Positions 18,992 to 27,785 are shown, counted from the stretch's first letter. The stretch is DNA of 64,000 nt from Rhizobium sp. WYCCWR10014 (GCF_001657485.1 NZ_LXFU01000029.1:186001-250000); one strand, 5' to 3'. Numbers and translations are program-made. Notes: generated by a model not told the origin, from the letters alone.

Positions 18992-20539
18992 CTATTCGGC
19001 AGCTTCCGCCGTCGCCGGTTGCGGCTTCGTCGTCTCGTCGGCGCGGGGCAGTTGCACGGGTTTCAACATGATGGCGGCGGCAAGGCCGATCAGCGCAATG
19101 GCGCAGGAAGTCATGAAGAGCGGCGAAAAAGCGGCGGCATAGGTATCGGCGACGGCCTGGCGGCTCGCTTCGGGAAGGGCGGCCATCATTTTCGGCGTCA
19201 GCTGCTTGATATCGGCGACGCCCGGAATGGAGACGCCGACCTTGCCGAGCTCAGAGGCGATGATGGCGCCATAGATGGAAATGGCGATCGAGGCGCCGCC
19301 CATGCGCGACAGCGTCACCGAGCCGGTGGCGGCGCCGACGTCGCGGGCGGGTGCTGCATTCTGTACGCCGATGACGGGAACCTGCTGGGCAAGGCCGATG
19401 CCGACGCCGTGCAGCATCATGACCGCGCCGATGAAGGCGATCGGCGTTCCGGCGTGGATCTGCGACATCAGCGCAAAGGCGATGGCGCTGCAGGTGAGGC
19501 TTGCGATGGCGAAGGGTTTGTAGCGCCCCGTCTTCGAGATGATGCGGCCTGCGGAAAGCGACCCGCAGACGAGGCCGCCGGTCAGAAGGATGAAGAGCAG
19601 GCCGGCGGCCGACGGCGAAAGGCCGGTCGTGGTCTGCAGGAAGAGGGCGAGATAATTGACCATGCCGATGGCGATGGCGCCGCCCATGATCGAGATCACC
19701 AGGAGAAGGCTGAAGGTCGAATTGCGAAACAGCTGCAGGGGAACGATCGGTTCGGGTGCGCGGCGCTCGACGAACACCCAGGTGACGGCGCAGACGACGC
19801 CGAAGGCGACGATGCCGATGCTCTCAGGCGAAATCAATGCACCAAACAGTTCGCTGCTGTCGGTGGCAAGCACGATGCTTGTCGTCGTCATGGCAAGCAG
19901 AAGCGCACCGGCATAATCGATCTTGGGGCGGCGATGCGGTTTGCGGTACGGCAGCATGAAGGCAAGGCCGGTGAGCACGATGAAGCCGATCGGCACGTTG
20001 ACGAGGAAGATCGAGCGCCAGCCGAAGAGATCGCTCATCGTGCCGCCGAGCACAGGACCGATCGCGCCCGATGCCATCAGCACGAGGCTGGAATAGCTTT
20101 GATAGCGCGCCCGCTCGCGCGGCTCGAACAGGTCGGCGTTGACGGCGAAGATCGACACCATGATGCCGCCGCCACCAAGGCCCTGCAGCACACGGGCGGC
20201 GATCAGCGTGTCCATAGAGACCGCCAGGCCGCAGACTGTCGATCCGAGGGTGAAGATCATGATCGCCGTCATCATCACGTACTTGCGGCCGAACAGATCG
20301 CCGAGCTTGCCGTAGACCGGCATGACGGCGCTGAGCGACAGGAGATAGGCCGAGCCGATCCAGCCGAAGCGCTCGAGATGGCCGAATTCGCCGACGATCG
20401 TCGGCAGAGCCGTGGAGACGATCTGATTATCGAGCGTCGCCATGAACATGGCGGTCATCAGGAAGAAGAAGAGGATAAGCCGGCGACGAGGATCCGTCAC
20501 GAGCGGCGCAGGCGCGAGTTGCATGTCCATGGGAGGCAT
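18992..20539 (-). CDS. MFS drug efflux transporter, DHA2 (EmrB/QacA) family
   Basis: A 515-residue inner-membrane protein with about 14 membrane segments, as in the DHA2 family. Motif A is visible (GKLGDLFGRKYVMM), with LDNQIVSTALPTI in helix 1 and RVLQGLGGGGIM in helix 4. Helix 5 carries the antiporter-like GAIGPVLGGTMSDLFGWR. It probably exports drugs or amphipathic compounds with proton antiport. Its promoter (TTGACA, 17 bases, CATAAA) overlaps a palindrome and faces the divergent MarR gene, so control by that regulator is likely. Confidence 0.9.
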   Translation of the reverse strand: MPPMDMQLAPAPLVTDPRRRLILFFFLMTAMFMATLDNQIVSTALPTIVGEFGHLERFGWIGSAYLLSLSAVMPVYGKLGDLFGRKYVMMTAIMIFTLGSTVCGLAVSMDTLIAARVLQGLGGGGIMVSIFAVNADLFEPRERARYQSYSSLVLMASGAIGPVLGGTMSDLFGWRSIFLVNVPIGFIVLTGLAFMLPYRKPHRRPKIDYAGALLLAMTTTSIVLATDSSELFGALISPESIGIVAFGVVCAVTWVFVERRAPEPIVPLQLFRNSTFSLLLVISIMGGAIAIGMVNYLALFLQTTTGLSPSAAGLLFILLTGGLVCGSLSAGRIISKTGRYKPFAIASLTCSAIAFALMSQIHAGTPIAFIGAVMMLHGVGIGLAQQVPVIGVQNAAPARDVGAATGSVTLSRMGGASIAISIYGAIIASELGKVGVSIPGVADIKQLTPKMMAALPEASRQAVADTYAAAFSPLFMTSCAIALIGLAAAIMLKPVQLPRADETTKPQPATAEAAE

Positions 20540-20558
20540 CGTTCCGGGTTGACGTACT

Positions 20559-20587
20559 TTTATGTGCTAACAGCATATAGTTGTCAA
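20559..20587 (-). promoter_or_regulatory. MFS-pump promoter with overlapping MarR-type operator
   Basis: On the minus strand TTGACA (20582-20587) and CATAAA (20559-20564) are separated by 17 bases. Between and over them lies the palindrome TATGTGCT-AAC-AGCATATA (20561-20579), with 7 of 8 arm positions paired. A second inverted pair, TGTCA and TGACA, spans the -35 side. Binding by the divergent MarR protein is inference. Confidence 0.65.
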
Positions 20588-20646
20588 TGGCACATTAATG
20601 ACATCGGCATATTCAATTTTTGAATCGGCTCTGTTATGGTCCTGTG

Positions 20647-21174
20647 ATGAGCGACGTCCTGACCAAGACCCCTTCTGTGGAGCCGGCCGAGCCGGATCGT
20701 GAAAACGTGCCGCGTATCGGCCGGAGCATGGCGCGCATGCGGCTGATGACCGGGCGGCGGCTGATCGGCCGGCTGGCGATCCAGAGTGCTGCACCGGGCC
20801 TCGAGCTTTCGCATCTCGATGTGCTCGATGCCGTGCGCAGGGCACAGCCTGCCGGCGAGGTCACGGTCGGCATGATTGCGGAGATGCTGCGCATCGATCC
20901 GTCACGGGCAAGCCGGGTGGTGGCCGACATGGTCGGGCGCAACGTGCTGCGCCGCGAGGCATCACAGGCCGATGCGCGGCGGATCGTCGTTGTGATGACC
21001 GAGGTCGGCCAGGACCTGCTTGCCGAGATCGTCGCGCAGAAGCTTGCGATCATTTCCGAGATCGTTTCCGACTGGCCGCAGGAAGATGTCGAGCGCTTCG
21101 CAGCGCTTTTCGAGCGCTTCATCGGCGGCTACGAGGCGGTTTTCCTGTCGCGCGACAAGGATACGCCGGGCTGA
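20647..21174 (+). CDS. MarR-family transcriptional regulator
   Basis: A 175-residue winged-helix regulator. The recognition region reads EVTVGMIAEMLRIDPSRASR, with the wing in LRREASQADARRIVVVMTE. It is divergent from the MFS pump, with a 107-base shared control region. This is the usual arrangement for a repressor that releases the pump gene when a ligand binds. It probably also controls itself. ATG 20647 was chosen as the first start that keeps the MarR N-terminal helix. Confidence 0.88.
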   Translation: MSDVLTKTPSVEPAEPDRENVPRIGRSMARMRLMTGRRLIGRLAIQSAAPGLELSHLDVLDAVRRAQPAGEVTVGMIAEMLRIDPSRASRVVADMVGRNVLRREASQADARRIVVVMTEVGQDLLAEIVAQKLAIISEIVSDWPQEDVERFAALFERFIGGYEAVFLSRDKDTPG

Positions 21175-21237
21175 GGCAGACGCCGTCGTTCGCCGGCCCT
21201 TCCCCTCGACCCCTCGTTTGCGCTAAGGGCAATGCCC

Positions 21238-21888
21238 ATGAGCCAATCCACCTTCACCATTCTCCTTGGCGGCGAACTCAGCCTGACGGAGCGCCTGCGC
21301 GATGCCATCGAAGACAGCCGCTTCATTGCGGCCGATGGCGGCATGCGGCATGCGGCAGCACTCGGCATTACGCCGGAGCTCTGGGTCGGCGATTTCGATT
21401 CGACGCCTGATGATCTCGCGGGTGCATTTCCCGATGTGCCGAAACAGCCCTATCCGGCAGCGAAGGCGGCGACGGACGGCGAAATCGCAGTGGCGGAAGC
21501 AATCGCGCGGGGCGCGCGGCGGCTCATCCTCGCCGGCGCGCTCGGCGGTGAACGTTCCGACCACGCGCTTCAGCATCTGCTGTCGGCCGTCAGCCTGGCG
21601 GAAGAGGGTTTCGATCTGCTGCTGACCTCGGGCAAGGAAGAGGCGGTGCCGCTCATTGCCGGTACGATCCAACTGGACCTTCCCAAAGGCAGCCTGTTTT
21701 CCGTGCCCGGATTCAGCGAGCTAAGAGGGCTTACCATCGAGAATGCGCGTTATCCGCTGGCGGATTTCCATCTGCCTTTCGGCTCGTCGCGCACCATTTC
21801 CAATGTTGCGGAAGGCAAGGTTCGCTTTTCGCTCCGCAGCGGCCGGGCAATCGTGCTCGCCCGGCCCTATGATCTTTCCGGAGTCTGA
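21238..21888 (+). CDS. Thiamine pyrophosphokinase
   Basis: It transfers diphosphate from ATP to thiamine, giving thiamine diphosphate. The 216-residue protein has the family motifs FIAADGGMRHA, WVGDFDS, KAATDGEIAV and GALGGERSDHALQHL, followed by a beta-rich C-terminal half (LFSVPGFSELRGLTIENARY). ATG 21238 is preferred to 21232 because AAGGG lies 8 bases upstream of it. The ABC-F gene starts 3 bases after its stop. Confidence 0.88.
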   Translation: MSQSTFTILLGGELSLTERLRDAIEDSRFIAADGGMRHAAALGITPELWVGDFDSTPDDLAGAFPDVPKQPYPAAKAATDGEIAVAEAIARGARRLILAGALGGERSDHALQHLLSAVSLAEEGFDLLLTSGKEEAVPLIAGTIQLDLPKGSLFSVPGFSELRGLTIENARYPLADFHLPFGSSRTISNVAEGKVRFSLRSGRAIVLARPYDLSGV

Positions 21889-21891
21889 TTT

Positions 21892-23709
21892 TTGGCCCCT
21901 CCCATTCTGAAACTCGACGATATCTTCCTGAGCTTTGGCGGTGCACCGCTTCTGGCCGGTGCTGGCCTGCAGATCGAGCCCGGTGACAAAATCTGTCTCG
22001 TCGGGCGTAACGGCTCGGGAAAATCGACGCTGCTGAAGATTGCCGCCGGCCTGGTCGAGGCGCAGTCCGGCGAGGTCTTCCGCCATCCGTCCTCGACGGT
22101 GCGTTATCTCGAACAGGCGCCGGATTTTGCCGGTTTCAACACGGTGCAGGCCTATGCCGAGGCCGGCCTCGGGCCAGGCGATGACCCTTATCGTGTCACC
22201 TATCTGCTGTCGCATCTCGGGCTGAGCGGCGATGAAGACCCCAGAATGCTGTCCGGTGGCGAATCGCGGCGCGCAGCCCTTGCCCGGGTTATGGCACCAG
22301 AGCCGGACATTCTTCTGCTCGACGAACCGACCAACCATCTCGACTTGCCGACCATCGAATGGCTGGAAGGCGAGCTGCAAAAGACGCGCAGCGCCTTGGT
22401 GCTGATCTCGCACGACCGGCGTTTCCTCGAAAAGGTCTCGACGGCAACCGTCTGGCTCGACCGCGGCACCTCGCGCCGGCTCGACAGAGGCTTTGCGCAT
22501 TTCGAAGCCTGGCGCGACCAGGTGCTGGAGGCCGAGGAGCTGGAGCAGCACAAGCTCGGCAAGTCGATCGAGCGCGAGGAGCACTGGCTGCGCTACGGCG
22601 TCACGGCGCGGCGCAAGCGCAACATGCGCCGTCTCGGCGAGCTGCAGACGATGCGCTCGAATTATCGCGGCCATAAGGGGCCGCAGGGCACGGTGCAGGC
22701 GACGGTTTCGGACGCGCAGGAATCCGGCAAGCTGGTGATCGAGGCCGACAAGATCACCAAGAGCTTCGGCGAGCGGGCAATCGTCACGCCGTTTTCGATC
22801 CGCGTGCATCGCGGTGACTGCATTGGTCTGGTCGGACCGAACGGCGCCGGCAAGACGACGCTGCTGAAGATGCTGACCGGGCAGCTTTCGCCCGATAGCG
22901 GCATCGTCAAGCTCGGCACCAATCTGGAGATCGCGACGCTCGACCAGAAACGCGAGGATCTCGACCCCGAGGATACACTTGCCAATTATCTGACGGATGG
23001 GCGCGGCGAAAACCTGCTCGTCAACGGCGAGCAGCGCCATGTCACCGGCTACATGAAGGAATTTCTGTTCCAGCCGGAACAGGCGCGTACACCGATCAGA
23101 AACCTCTCCGGCGGCGAACGCGCCCGGCTGATGCTGGCGCGCATCCTTTCGCGCCCGACGAACCTGTTGATCCTCGACGAGCCGACCAACGATCTCGATA
23201 TCGAAACGCTCGATCTCCTGCAGGAGATTGTCGCCGGCTTTCCCGGCACCGTCATTCTCGTCAGCCACGACCGCGATTTCCTCGACCGCACCGTGACCTC
23301 GACGATCGCACCCGCCGTGCCGGATGCGCCTGATGGTCGCTGGATCGAATATGCTGGCGGCTACTCGGACATGCTTGTACAGCGCAAGGGCGCGCTCGAG
23401 GAGCGTAAGAGGGCCGAGAAGGCGGCGGAGAAACCGAAGACGCAGCAAGCAACAGCTTCAGGCAGCTCGAAGGTCAAGCTCTCCTTCAAGCAGAAATTCG
23501 CACTGGAAAACCTGCCAAAGGAAATGGCGAAGGCCGAAGCCGAAATCGCCAAGCGCGAACAGGTGATGGCAGATCCCAATCTTTTCACGCGCGATCCCGC
23601 AACCTTCAACCGGCTTGCCGGCGAGATGGAAAAACTGCGCGCCAGCCTGACTGACATGGAAGAGGAGTGGCTGGAGCTCGAAATGCTGCGGGAAGAGCTG
23701 GAAGGCTGA
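21892..23709 (+). CDS. ABC-F family ATPase (Uup-like)
   Basis: ABC-F proteins have two fused ATPase domains and no membrane part; they act on ribosomes or DNA structures. The 605-residue protein has Walker A GRNGSGKST and GPNGAGKTT, signatures LSGGESRRAALARV and LSGGERARLMLARI, and Walker B LLLDEPTNHLD and LILDEPTNDLD. A charged linker leads to a C-terminal coiled coil (KEMAKAEAEIAKREQV, LRASLTDMEEEWLELEMLRE), as in Uup. It starts with TTG, which has CGGAGTC 8 bases upstream. Confidence 0.93.
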   Translation: MAPPILKLDDIFLSFGGAPLLAGAGLQIEPGDKICLVGRNGSGKSTLLKIAAGLVEAQSGEVFRHPSSTVRYLEQAPDFAGFNTVQAYAEAGLGPGDDPYRVTYLLSHLGLSGDEDPRMLSGGESRRAALARVMAPEPDILLLDEPTNHLDLPTIEWLEGELQKTRSALVLISHDRRFLEKVSTATVWLDRGTSRRLDRGFAHFEAWRDQVLEAEELEQHKLGKSIEREEHWLRYGVTARRKRNMRRLGELQTMRSNYRGHKGPQGTVQATVSDAQESGKLVIEADKITKSFGERAIVTPFSIRVHRGDCIGLVGPNGAGKTTLLKMLTGQLSPDSGIVKLGTNLEIATLDQKREDLDPEDTLANYLTDGRGENLLVNGEQRHVTGYMKEFLFQPEQARTPIRNLSGGERARLMLARILSRPTNLLILDEPTNDLDIETLDLLQEIVAGFPGTVILVSHDRDFLDRTVTSTIAPAVPDAPDGRWIEYAGGYSDMLVQRKGALEERKRAEKAAEKPKTQQATASGSSKVKLSFKQKFALENLPKEMAKAEAEIAKREQVMADPNLFTRDPATFNRLAGEMEKLRASLTDMEEEWLELEMLREELEG

Positions 23710-23829
23710 GATTTTCTCAAGGCCGAAGGCTCACTTTTCCTTGATTCGTCAGTGTGTCGTCCTGCGGCATAAGGTGCCATCCGGCAGCCGGGGATATTGC
23801 CGATCGCAATGGCGACAAGGAAAAGTCAT

Positions 23830-24459
23830 ATGTCTCGCAAGCCTCATCCCCGTTTTCTCACAGCACTTACTGTCGGCAGCCTCGTGGCGCTTGCCCTGTC
23901 GCAAGCTGCACAGGCGCAGGATGCCCAGCGCATTCGTGTTCGCGGCGCAATCGAAAGCCTCAGCGGCGATACGCTCGTCGTCAAGACCCGCGAGGGGAGC
24001 GATGCGACGATCGCGCTGAAATCCGGCTGGAAGGTCGGCGGCATCAGACAAGCTTCGGTCGAGGATATCAAACCCGGCGATTTTGTCGGCGTCGCTTCGC
24101 TTCCGAAGGGCACCGGCCCGGACGGGGCGATCGAGGTGCTGATCTTTCCGGCGTCGATGAAGGGAACCGGCGAGGGCAATCGTCCCTGGGATGCGCAGCC
24201 GAACAGCCAGATGACCAACGCGACGGTCAGCAACGCCGTCAAATCCGTCGACGGCCACACGATTACGCTGACCTATCAGGGCAAGGAAAAGACGATCTCG
24301 ATTGCCGATGGCACGCCGATTGTGACGTTGGCGCCTGCGACCAAGGATGATCTGAAGCCCGGCGCCGGCGTCGTCGTCACCGGCGAGAAGGCGGCGGACG
24401 GCAGCATCTCGGCCAGCCAGATCGCCGTCGGCCTCAACGGCATCACGCCGCCGATGTGA
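23830..24459 (+). CDS. Exported DUF5666-like beta-rich protein
   Basis: A 209-residue protein with a Sec signal peptide (LTVGSLVALALSQAAQA, cleavage after AQA). Two similar small beta-barrel units follow (RIRVRGAIESLSGDTLVVKT and ATVSNAVKSVDGHTITLTYQ), each ending in a KPG turn (DIKPGDFVGV, DLKPGAGVVV). This pattern is typical of DUF5666 proteins of unknown function. AAGGAA precedes ATG 23830. It is likely periplasmic. Confidence 0.75.
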   Translation: MSRKPHPRFLTALTVGSLVALALSQAAQAQDAQRIRVRGAIESLSGDTLVVKTREGSDATIALKSGWKVGGIRQASVEDIKPGDFVGVASLPKGTGPDGAIEVLIFPASMKGTGEGNRPWDAQPNSQMTNATVSNAVKSVDGHTITLTYQGKEKTISIADGTPIVTLAPATKDDLKPGAGVVVTGEKAADGSISASQIAVGLNGITPPM

Positions 24460-24477
24460 CCAGCGGCTCAAATCCTG

Positions 24478-24532
24478 TCTTATGCATGCCGTCATCCCAA
24501 AACCGCTCCACACTTTTGGGCGGCATGCATTA
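24478..24532. repeat. RIME-type palindrome overlapping a stop codon
   Basis: TTATGCATGCCG and CGGCATGCATTAA form outer arms, with inner CCCAAAA / TTTTGGG. Its last bases overlap the stop codon of the minus-strand ABC gene. Confidence 0.75.
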
Positions 24533-26380
24533 AAGCGCCGGCGCGGGCACGGCGGCAGCGCCCGCACTGGCGCTGGCGCCGGTCTGGGCGGCAGGCGGCT
24601 CCTCGGATGCTGACGGCAGCGCCTGCAGATGCAGCACGCGCGGCCTCAGCGCCTCGAGATAGGCCTCGGAGCGGCCGATATAGATCATGCCGCTTTCGGG
24701 CATCGAGGTGAGCAGTTTGGCCATCGTTTCCTGTAATTCCGGCTCCATGCCTTCCAGCACTTCGTCGAAGATGATCCAGCGCGGGCGCACGAGAAGCAGC
24801 CGGGCAAATCCGATCGCTTTCTGCTGGTCGCCGTCGAGCATCTTGTCCCAGCGGGCGCGGGTATCGAGCCTTGCGATCAGCGAATGGAGACCAACCTTGT
24901 CGAGGGCAGACTCGACGGCGGCTTTCTCGTAGGCTTCGGGACGTTCGGGAAAGGCCAGCGCCTCGCGCAGCGTGCCGCCGGGAACATAGGCAACCTGCGG
25001 AACGAAGAGCATGTCGTCGATTGGCGGCAGGCCCATCGTGCCGCTACCGCACGGCCAGAGGCCGGCCATCGCCTGGAAGAGCAGCTTGCGGTTGACGCTG
25101 TGATCGCCGTTGATCATGATCTTTTCGCCGGCCTTGATCACGACATTGGTTTCACGCAGGCGGAAACCGCCGCATTCCTCGATGTCTTCGCCGACCTTGG
25201 CGACGATCACCACATCCTTCAGCGTCAGCGTGTCGGGCGCGGCGTTTTCATAGGCGATGCTGTCCTTGAGGTCGAAGTCCTCTTCCATGTCGACCAGCGC
25301 CTGGCGGAAATCGGTGACGCGCATCAGCGTGGCGCGCCATTCGGCGATCGGGCCGAAATTGGAGACATACCAGCGCAGCGCCGTGTTGACCTGGTTGAAG
25401 GCGCCGACGGACATCATCAGCTGGCCGAGGGTGAGGCCGCCGGAGAAATAGGCGGGGGCGGCAACGATGATCGGGATGACGATCACCAGCCAGCCATAGC
25501 CGGCCGAAACCCAGGTGAGATTGGTATTGGCCATGGCGAGCCGCTTGACGACTGTCAGGACCGAGCTGATATCGGTGTTGATGCGCCGGCGTTCGTTCTC
25601 CTCGCCGCGGGCAACGGTAATCGCCGGCATGTTCTCATTGGCATGCATCAGCGTGAAGCGAAGCTCGGCTTCTTTCGAAAAACGGTCGGCATTGAGCTTC
25701 ACCAGCTTGCGACCGACGACCTGGCTCAGCACCGAGGCGGAAGCGGCATAGAAAATCGCCGCCCAGACCATGTAGCCTGGAATGGAGAAGCTATGGCCGC
25801 TGATGCGGAAGATGAAGCCGCTGGAAAGCTCCCAGAGCACGCCGATGAAGCTCACCAGGAGAATGGTCGACTGCAGCAGGCCGAGAACCAGCCCCGTCGT
25901 GCTTTCGGCGAGGTTGCGGGAATCTTCGTGCAGGCGCTGGTCCGGATTGACGCCGATCAGGCCGCTGGAGGCAAGCCGCAGCGCCCGCTTGCGCTTCAGC
26001 CACTGGTCAACCAAATCGCGTGACAAGCCTTCGCGCATATAGAGCGCCGTCATCTGATTCAGCCAGGCCTGCAGCACGTTGAGCAGCAGCAGTGTGCCGG
26101 CGATCATCGCGAAGATTTCGAGTTGGTGGAAGAATTCGCCGAGGTCGCGGCGCTCCAGCGAGTCGTAGAAGGGAGCATTCCACTCGTTCAAAATGACCTG
26201 GCCGTAGGACGTCGCCAGGATAACGAGGATCAGCACGGTCGCCAGAAACAGCACCCTGCCGCGCACTTCCGAATTCCAGAATGCTGAGAACATGACGCCG
26301 AGGCGATATGTCAGGCTGAAATCATACCCTACCCTATCCTGCCTCCGGATGCCCGGCCTCCCCTCGATTTTATCTGCCAT
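24530..26380 (-). CDS. SbmA/YddA-type ABC membrane protein with degenerate ATPase domain
   Basis: A 616-residue fusion of an SbmA/BacA-like membrane domain (residues about 25-340, six or more helices; VILNEWNAPFYDSLERRD is the family hallmark) with a C-terminal ABC ATPase domain. In that domain the Walker A loop reads GDHSVNRKL (425-433) instead of GxSGxGKST. The signature reads LDGDQQKAIGFARLLL rather than LSxGEQQR. The switch histidine (usually VGHR) is replaced by IGRSE. Walker B (WIIFDE) survives. Overall length and fold are intact, so it appears expressed but unlikely to hydrolyse ATP normally. SbmA-type proteins import peptides using the proton gradient, which could explain relaxed ATPase selection. 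ATG 26380 has TTGGAAAAG upstream. Confidence 0.8.
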   Translation of the reverse strand: MADKIEGRPGIRRQDRVGYDFSLTYRLGVMFSAFWNSEVRGRVLFLATVLILVILATSYGQVILNEWNAPFYDSLERRDLGEFFHQLEIFAMIAGTLLLLNVLQAWLNQMTALYMREGLSRDLVDQWLKRKRALRLASSGLIGVNPDQRLHEDSRNLAESTTGLVLGLLQSTILLVSFIGVLWELSSGFIFRISGHSFSIPGYMVWAAIFYAASASVLSQVVGRKLVKLNADRFSKEAELRFTLMHANENMPAITVARGEENERRRINTDISSVLTVVKRLAMANTNLTWVSAGYGWLVIVIPIIVAAPAYFSGGLTLGQLMMSVGAFNQVNTALRWYVSNFGPIAEWRATLMRVTDFRQALVDMEEDFDLKDSIAYENAAPDTLTLKDVVIVAKVGEDIEECGGFRLRETNVVIKAGEKIMINGDHSVNRKLLFQAMAGLWPCGSGTMGLPPIDDMLFVPQVAYVPGGTLREALAFPERPEAYEKAAVESALDKVGLHSLIARLDTRARWDKMLDGDQQKAIGFARLLLVRPRWIIFDEVLEGMEPELQETMAKLLTSMPESGMIYIGRSEAYLEALRPRVLHLQALPSASEEPPAAQTGASASAGAAAVPAPAL

Positions 26381-26540
26381 TACGCTTTTCCAAATCGCCC
26401 ATACCCTTATAAATAACATGGTGGCGTTACCGGTCTATCAACAGATTCTATCAGTCATTAAAGTGTGATGATGCTTGCATGAGTCTCTCCTGCATGCTTT
26501 CGCCAGTTGATTCGCAATCCGACTGGGTCTAATTAAGGCC

Positions 26541-26594
26541 TCCGTGGTGATTTGGCCGGCCGGCTTGCAGCCACGTTAAAAAAGTCGCTAAAGG
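26541..26594 (+). ncRNA. SAM-II riboswitch aptamer
   Basis: The stretch begins TCCGTGGTGATTTGG, continues GCTTGCAGCCACG and ends GTCGCTAAAGG. P1 is formed by CGTGG and CCACG, enclosing the conserved GATTTGG and TTGCAG parts. The tail GTCGCTAAAG provides the pseudoknot strand. This matches the SAM-II (metA) motif of alphaproteobacteria and sits 65 bases before metA. Repression of metA by S-adenosylmethionine is expected from the known class. Confidence 0.9.
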
Positions 26595-26616
26595 GCCGCG
26601 TGCGGACCGGTAGCGA
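26585..26616 (+). promoter_or_regulatory. Candidate antiterminator hairpin of the SAM-II switch
   Basis: TCGCTA, which is the aptamer's pseudoknot strand, can pair with TAGCGA at 26611-26616 with an inner CCGC/GCGG stem. This excludes both the pseudoknot and the downstream terminator hairpin, with which it shares 26606-26616. Confidence 0.55.
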
Positions 26617-26643
26617 TTTTTTTCGCCGCCGGTTTTTGTTTTT
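26606..26643 (+). terminator. metA: Terminator of the SAM-II expression platform
   Basis: ACCGG-TA-GCGA pairs with TCGC-CG-CCGGT around a T-loop and is followed by TTTTGTTTTT. It lies between the aptamer and ATG 26659. It competes with the hairpin at 26585-26616. Confidence 0.7.
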
Positions 26644-26658
26644 GATCGAGTGACCGCA

Positions 26659-27582
26659 ATGCCCATCAAGATCCCCGATACGCTGCCCGCCTTCGAAACC
26701 CTGGTTCAGGAAGGTGTGCGGGTGATGACCGAGACGTTGGCGATCCGTCAGGATATCCGACCGTTGCAGATCGGGCTGCTCAACCTCATGCCGAACAAGA
26801 TCAAGACCGAACTGCAGATGGCTCGCCTCGTCGGCGCCTCGCCGCTGCAGGTGGAACTGTCGCTCATCCGTATCGGCGGCCACAAGGCGAAGAATACGTC
26901 CGAGGATCATCTGCTAGCCTTCTACCAGACCTGGGAGGAGGTAAAGCACCGCAAGTTCGACGGCTTCATCATCACCGGGGCGCCGATCGAGCTTTTGCCC
27001 TATGAGGATGTCACTTATTGGGCGGAGATGCAGCAGATTCTCGACTGGACGGAAACGAATGTCCATTCGACGATGAACGTCTGCTGGGGCGCGATGGCGG
27101 CGATCTATCATTTCCACGGCGTTCCGAAATACGAGCTGAAAGAGAAGGCCTTCGGGGTTTACCGCCACCGCAACCTGAAGCCTTCGTCCATCTATCTCAA
27201 TGGCTTTTCCGACAATTTCGAGGTGCCGGTGTCGCGCTGGACCGAAGTGCGCCGCGCCGATATCGAGAAATCCGAAAGCCTGGAGATCCTGATGGAATCA
27301 GCCGAGATGGGCGTGTGCCTCGTGCACGAGAAGAAGGGCCGGCGGCTCTATATGTTCAACCATGTCGAATATGATTCGACCTCGCTTTCCGACGAGTATT
27401 TCCGCGACGTCGATGCCGGCGTGCCGATCAAGATGCCGCACAATTACTTCCCACATAATGATCCGGCGCTTGCACCGCAGAACCGCTGGCGCAGCCATGC
27501 GCATCTCTTGTTCGGCAACTGGATCAATGAAATCTACCAGACGACGCCCTTCGATGTAGAAGAGATCGGCACGGACCTCTGA
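26659..27582 (+). CDS. metA: Homoserine O-acyltransferase MetA, predicted acetyl-specific
   Basis: MetA activates homoserine for methionine synthesis. The 307-residue protein has nucleophile Cys142 in [13 protein letters not shown] and the expected family length. Residue 111 is Glu ([12 protein letters not shown]), where E. coli has Gly. In this family Glu111 selects acetyl-CoA and Gly111 succinyl-CoA, so O-acetylhomoserine is the predicted product despite the usual succinyltransferase name. ATG 26659 ([12 protein letters not shown]) matches the family start; GTG 26650 is less likely. It is controlled by the SAM-II riboswitch just upstream. Confidence 0.94.
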   Translation: MPIKIPDTLPAFETLVQEGVRVMTETLAIRQDIRPLQIGLLNLMPNKIKTELQMARLVGASPLQVELSLIRIGGHKAKNTSEDHLLAFYQTWEEVKHRKFDGFIITGAPIELLPYEDVTYWAEMQQILDWTETNVHSTMNVCWGAMAAIYHFHGVPKYELKEKAFGVYRHRNLKPSSIYLNGFSDNFEVPVSRWTEVRRADIEKSESLEILMESAEMGVCLVHEKKGRRLYMFNHVEYDSTSLSDEYFRDVDAGVPIKMPHNYFPHNDPALAPQNRWRSHAHLLFGNWINEIYQTTPFDVEEIGTDL

Positions 27583-27741
27583 CCGTGGCCGATCGTGCCT
27601 CGAGCCGGTGCCGCCGCATCACTGCTGCGGCAAATCTTTCTGGTCCACCGGTTGCGGATTGAAGCAAATGCGGGCAGGTTCCTGTCCCGAAACCTACCAC
27701 ACCGCGCGTCTTCATCGGACGTGCAATGCACAGTTTGAATC

Positions 27742-27785
27742 GCTGCAAATTCCTCAAATCGAGCCCGAATTGAGGAATTTGCAGC
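27742..27785. promoter_or_regulatory. Perfect 16-bp inverted repeat before galM
   Basis: GCTGCAAATTCCTCAA and TTGAGGAATTTGCAGC are exact reverse complements with a 12-base loop. It lies 24 bases before the galM start and lacks a T-run, so an RNA hairpin or protein operator is more likely than a terminator. Confidence 0.7.

Noticed and set aside
18974..20623. Very long open frame opposite the MFS gene
   Set aside because: It is rich in Asp, His, Arg and Gly without order, and lies wholly antisense to a clear 14-helix transporter; a GC-rich shadow frame.
21721..23448. 575-codon frame opposite the ABC-F gene
   Set aside because: Antisense to a gene with all ABC motifs; no recognisable domains.
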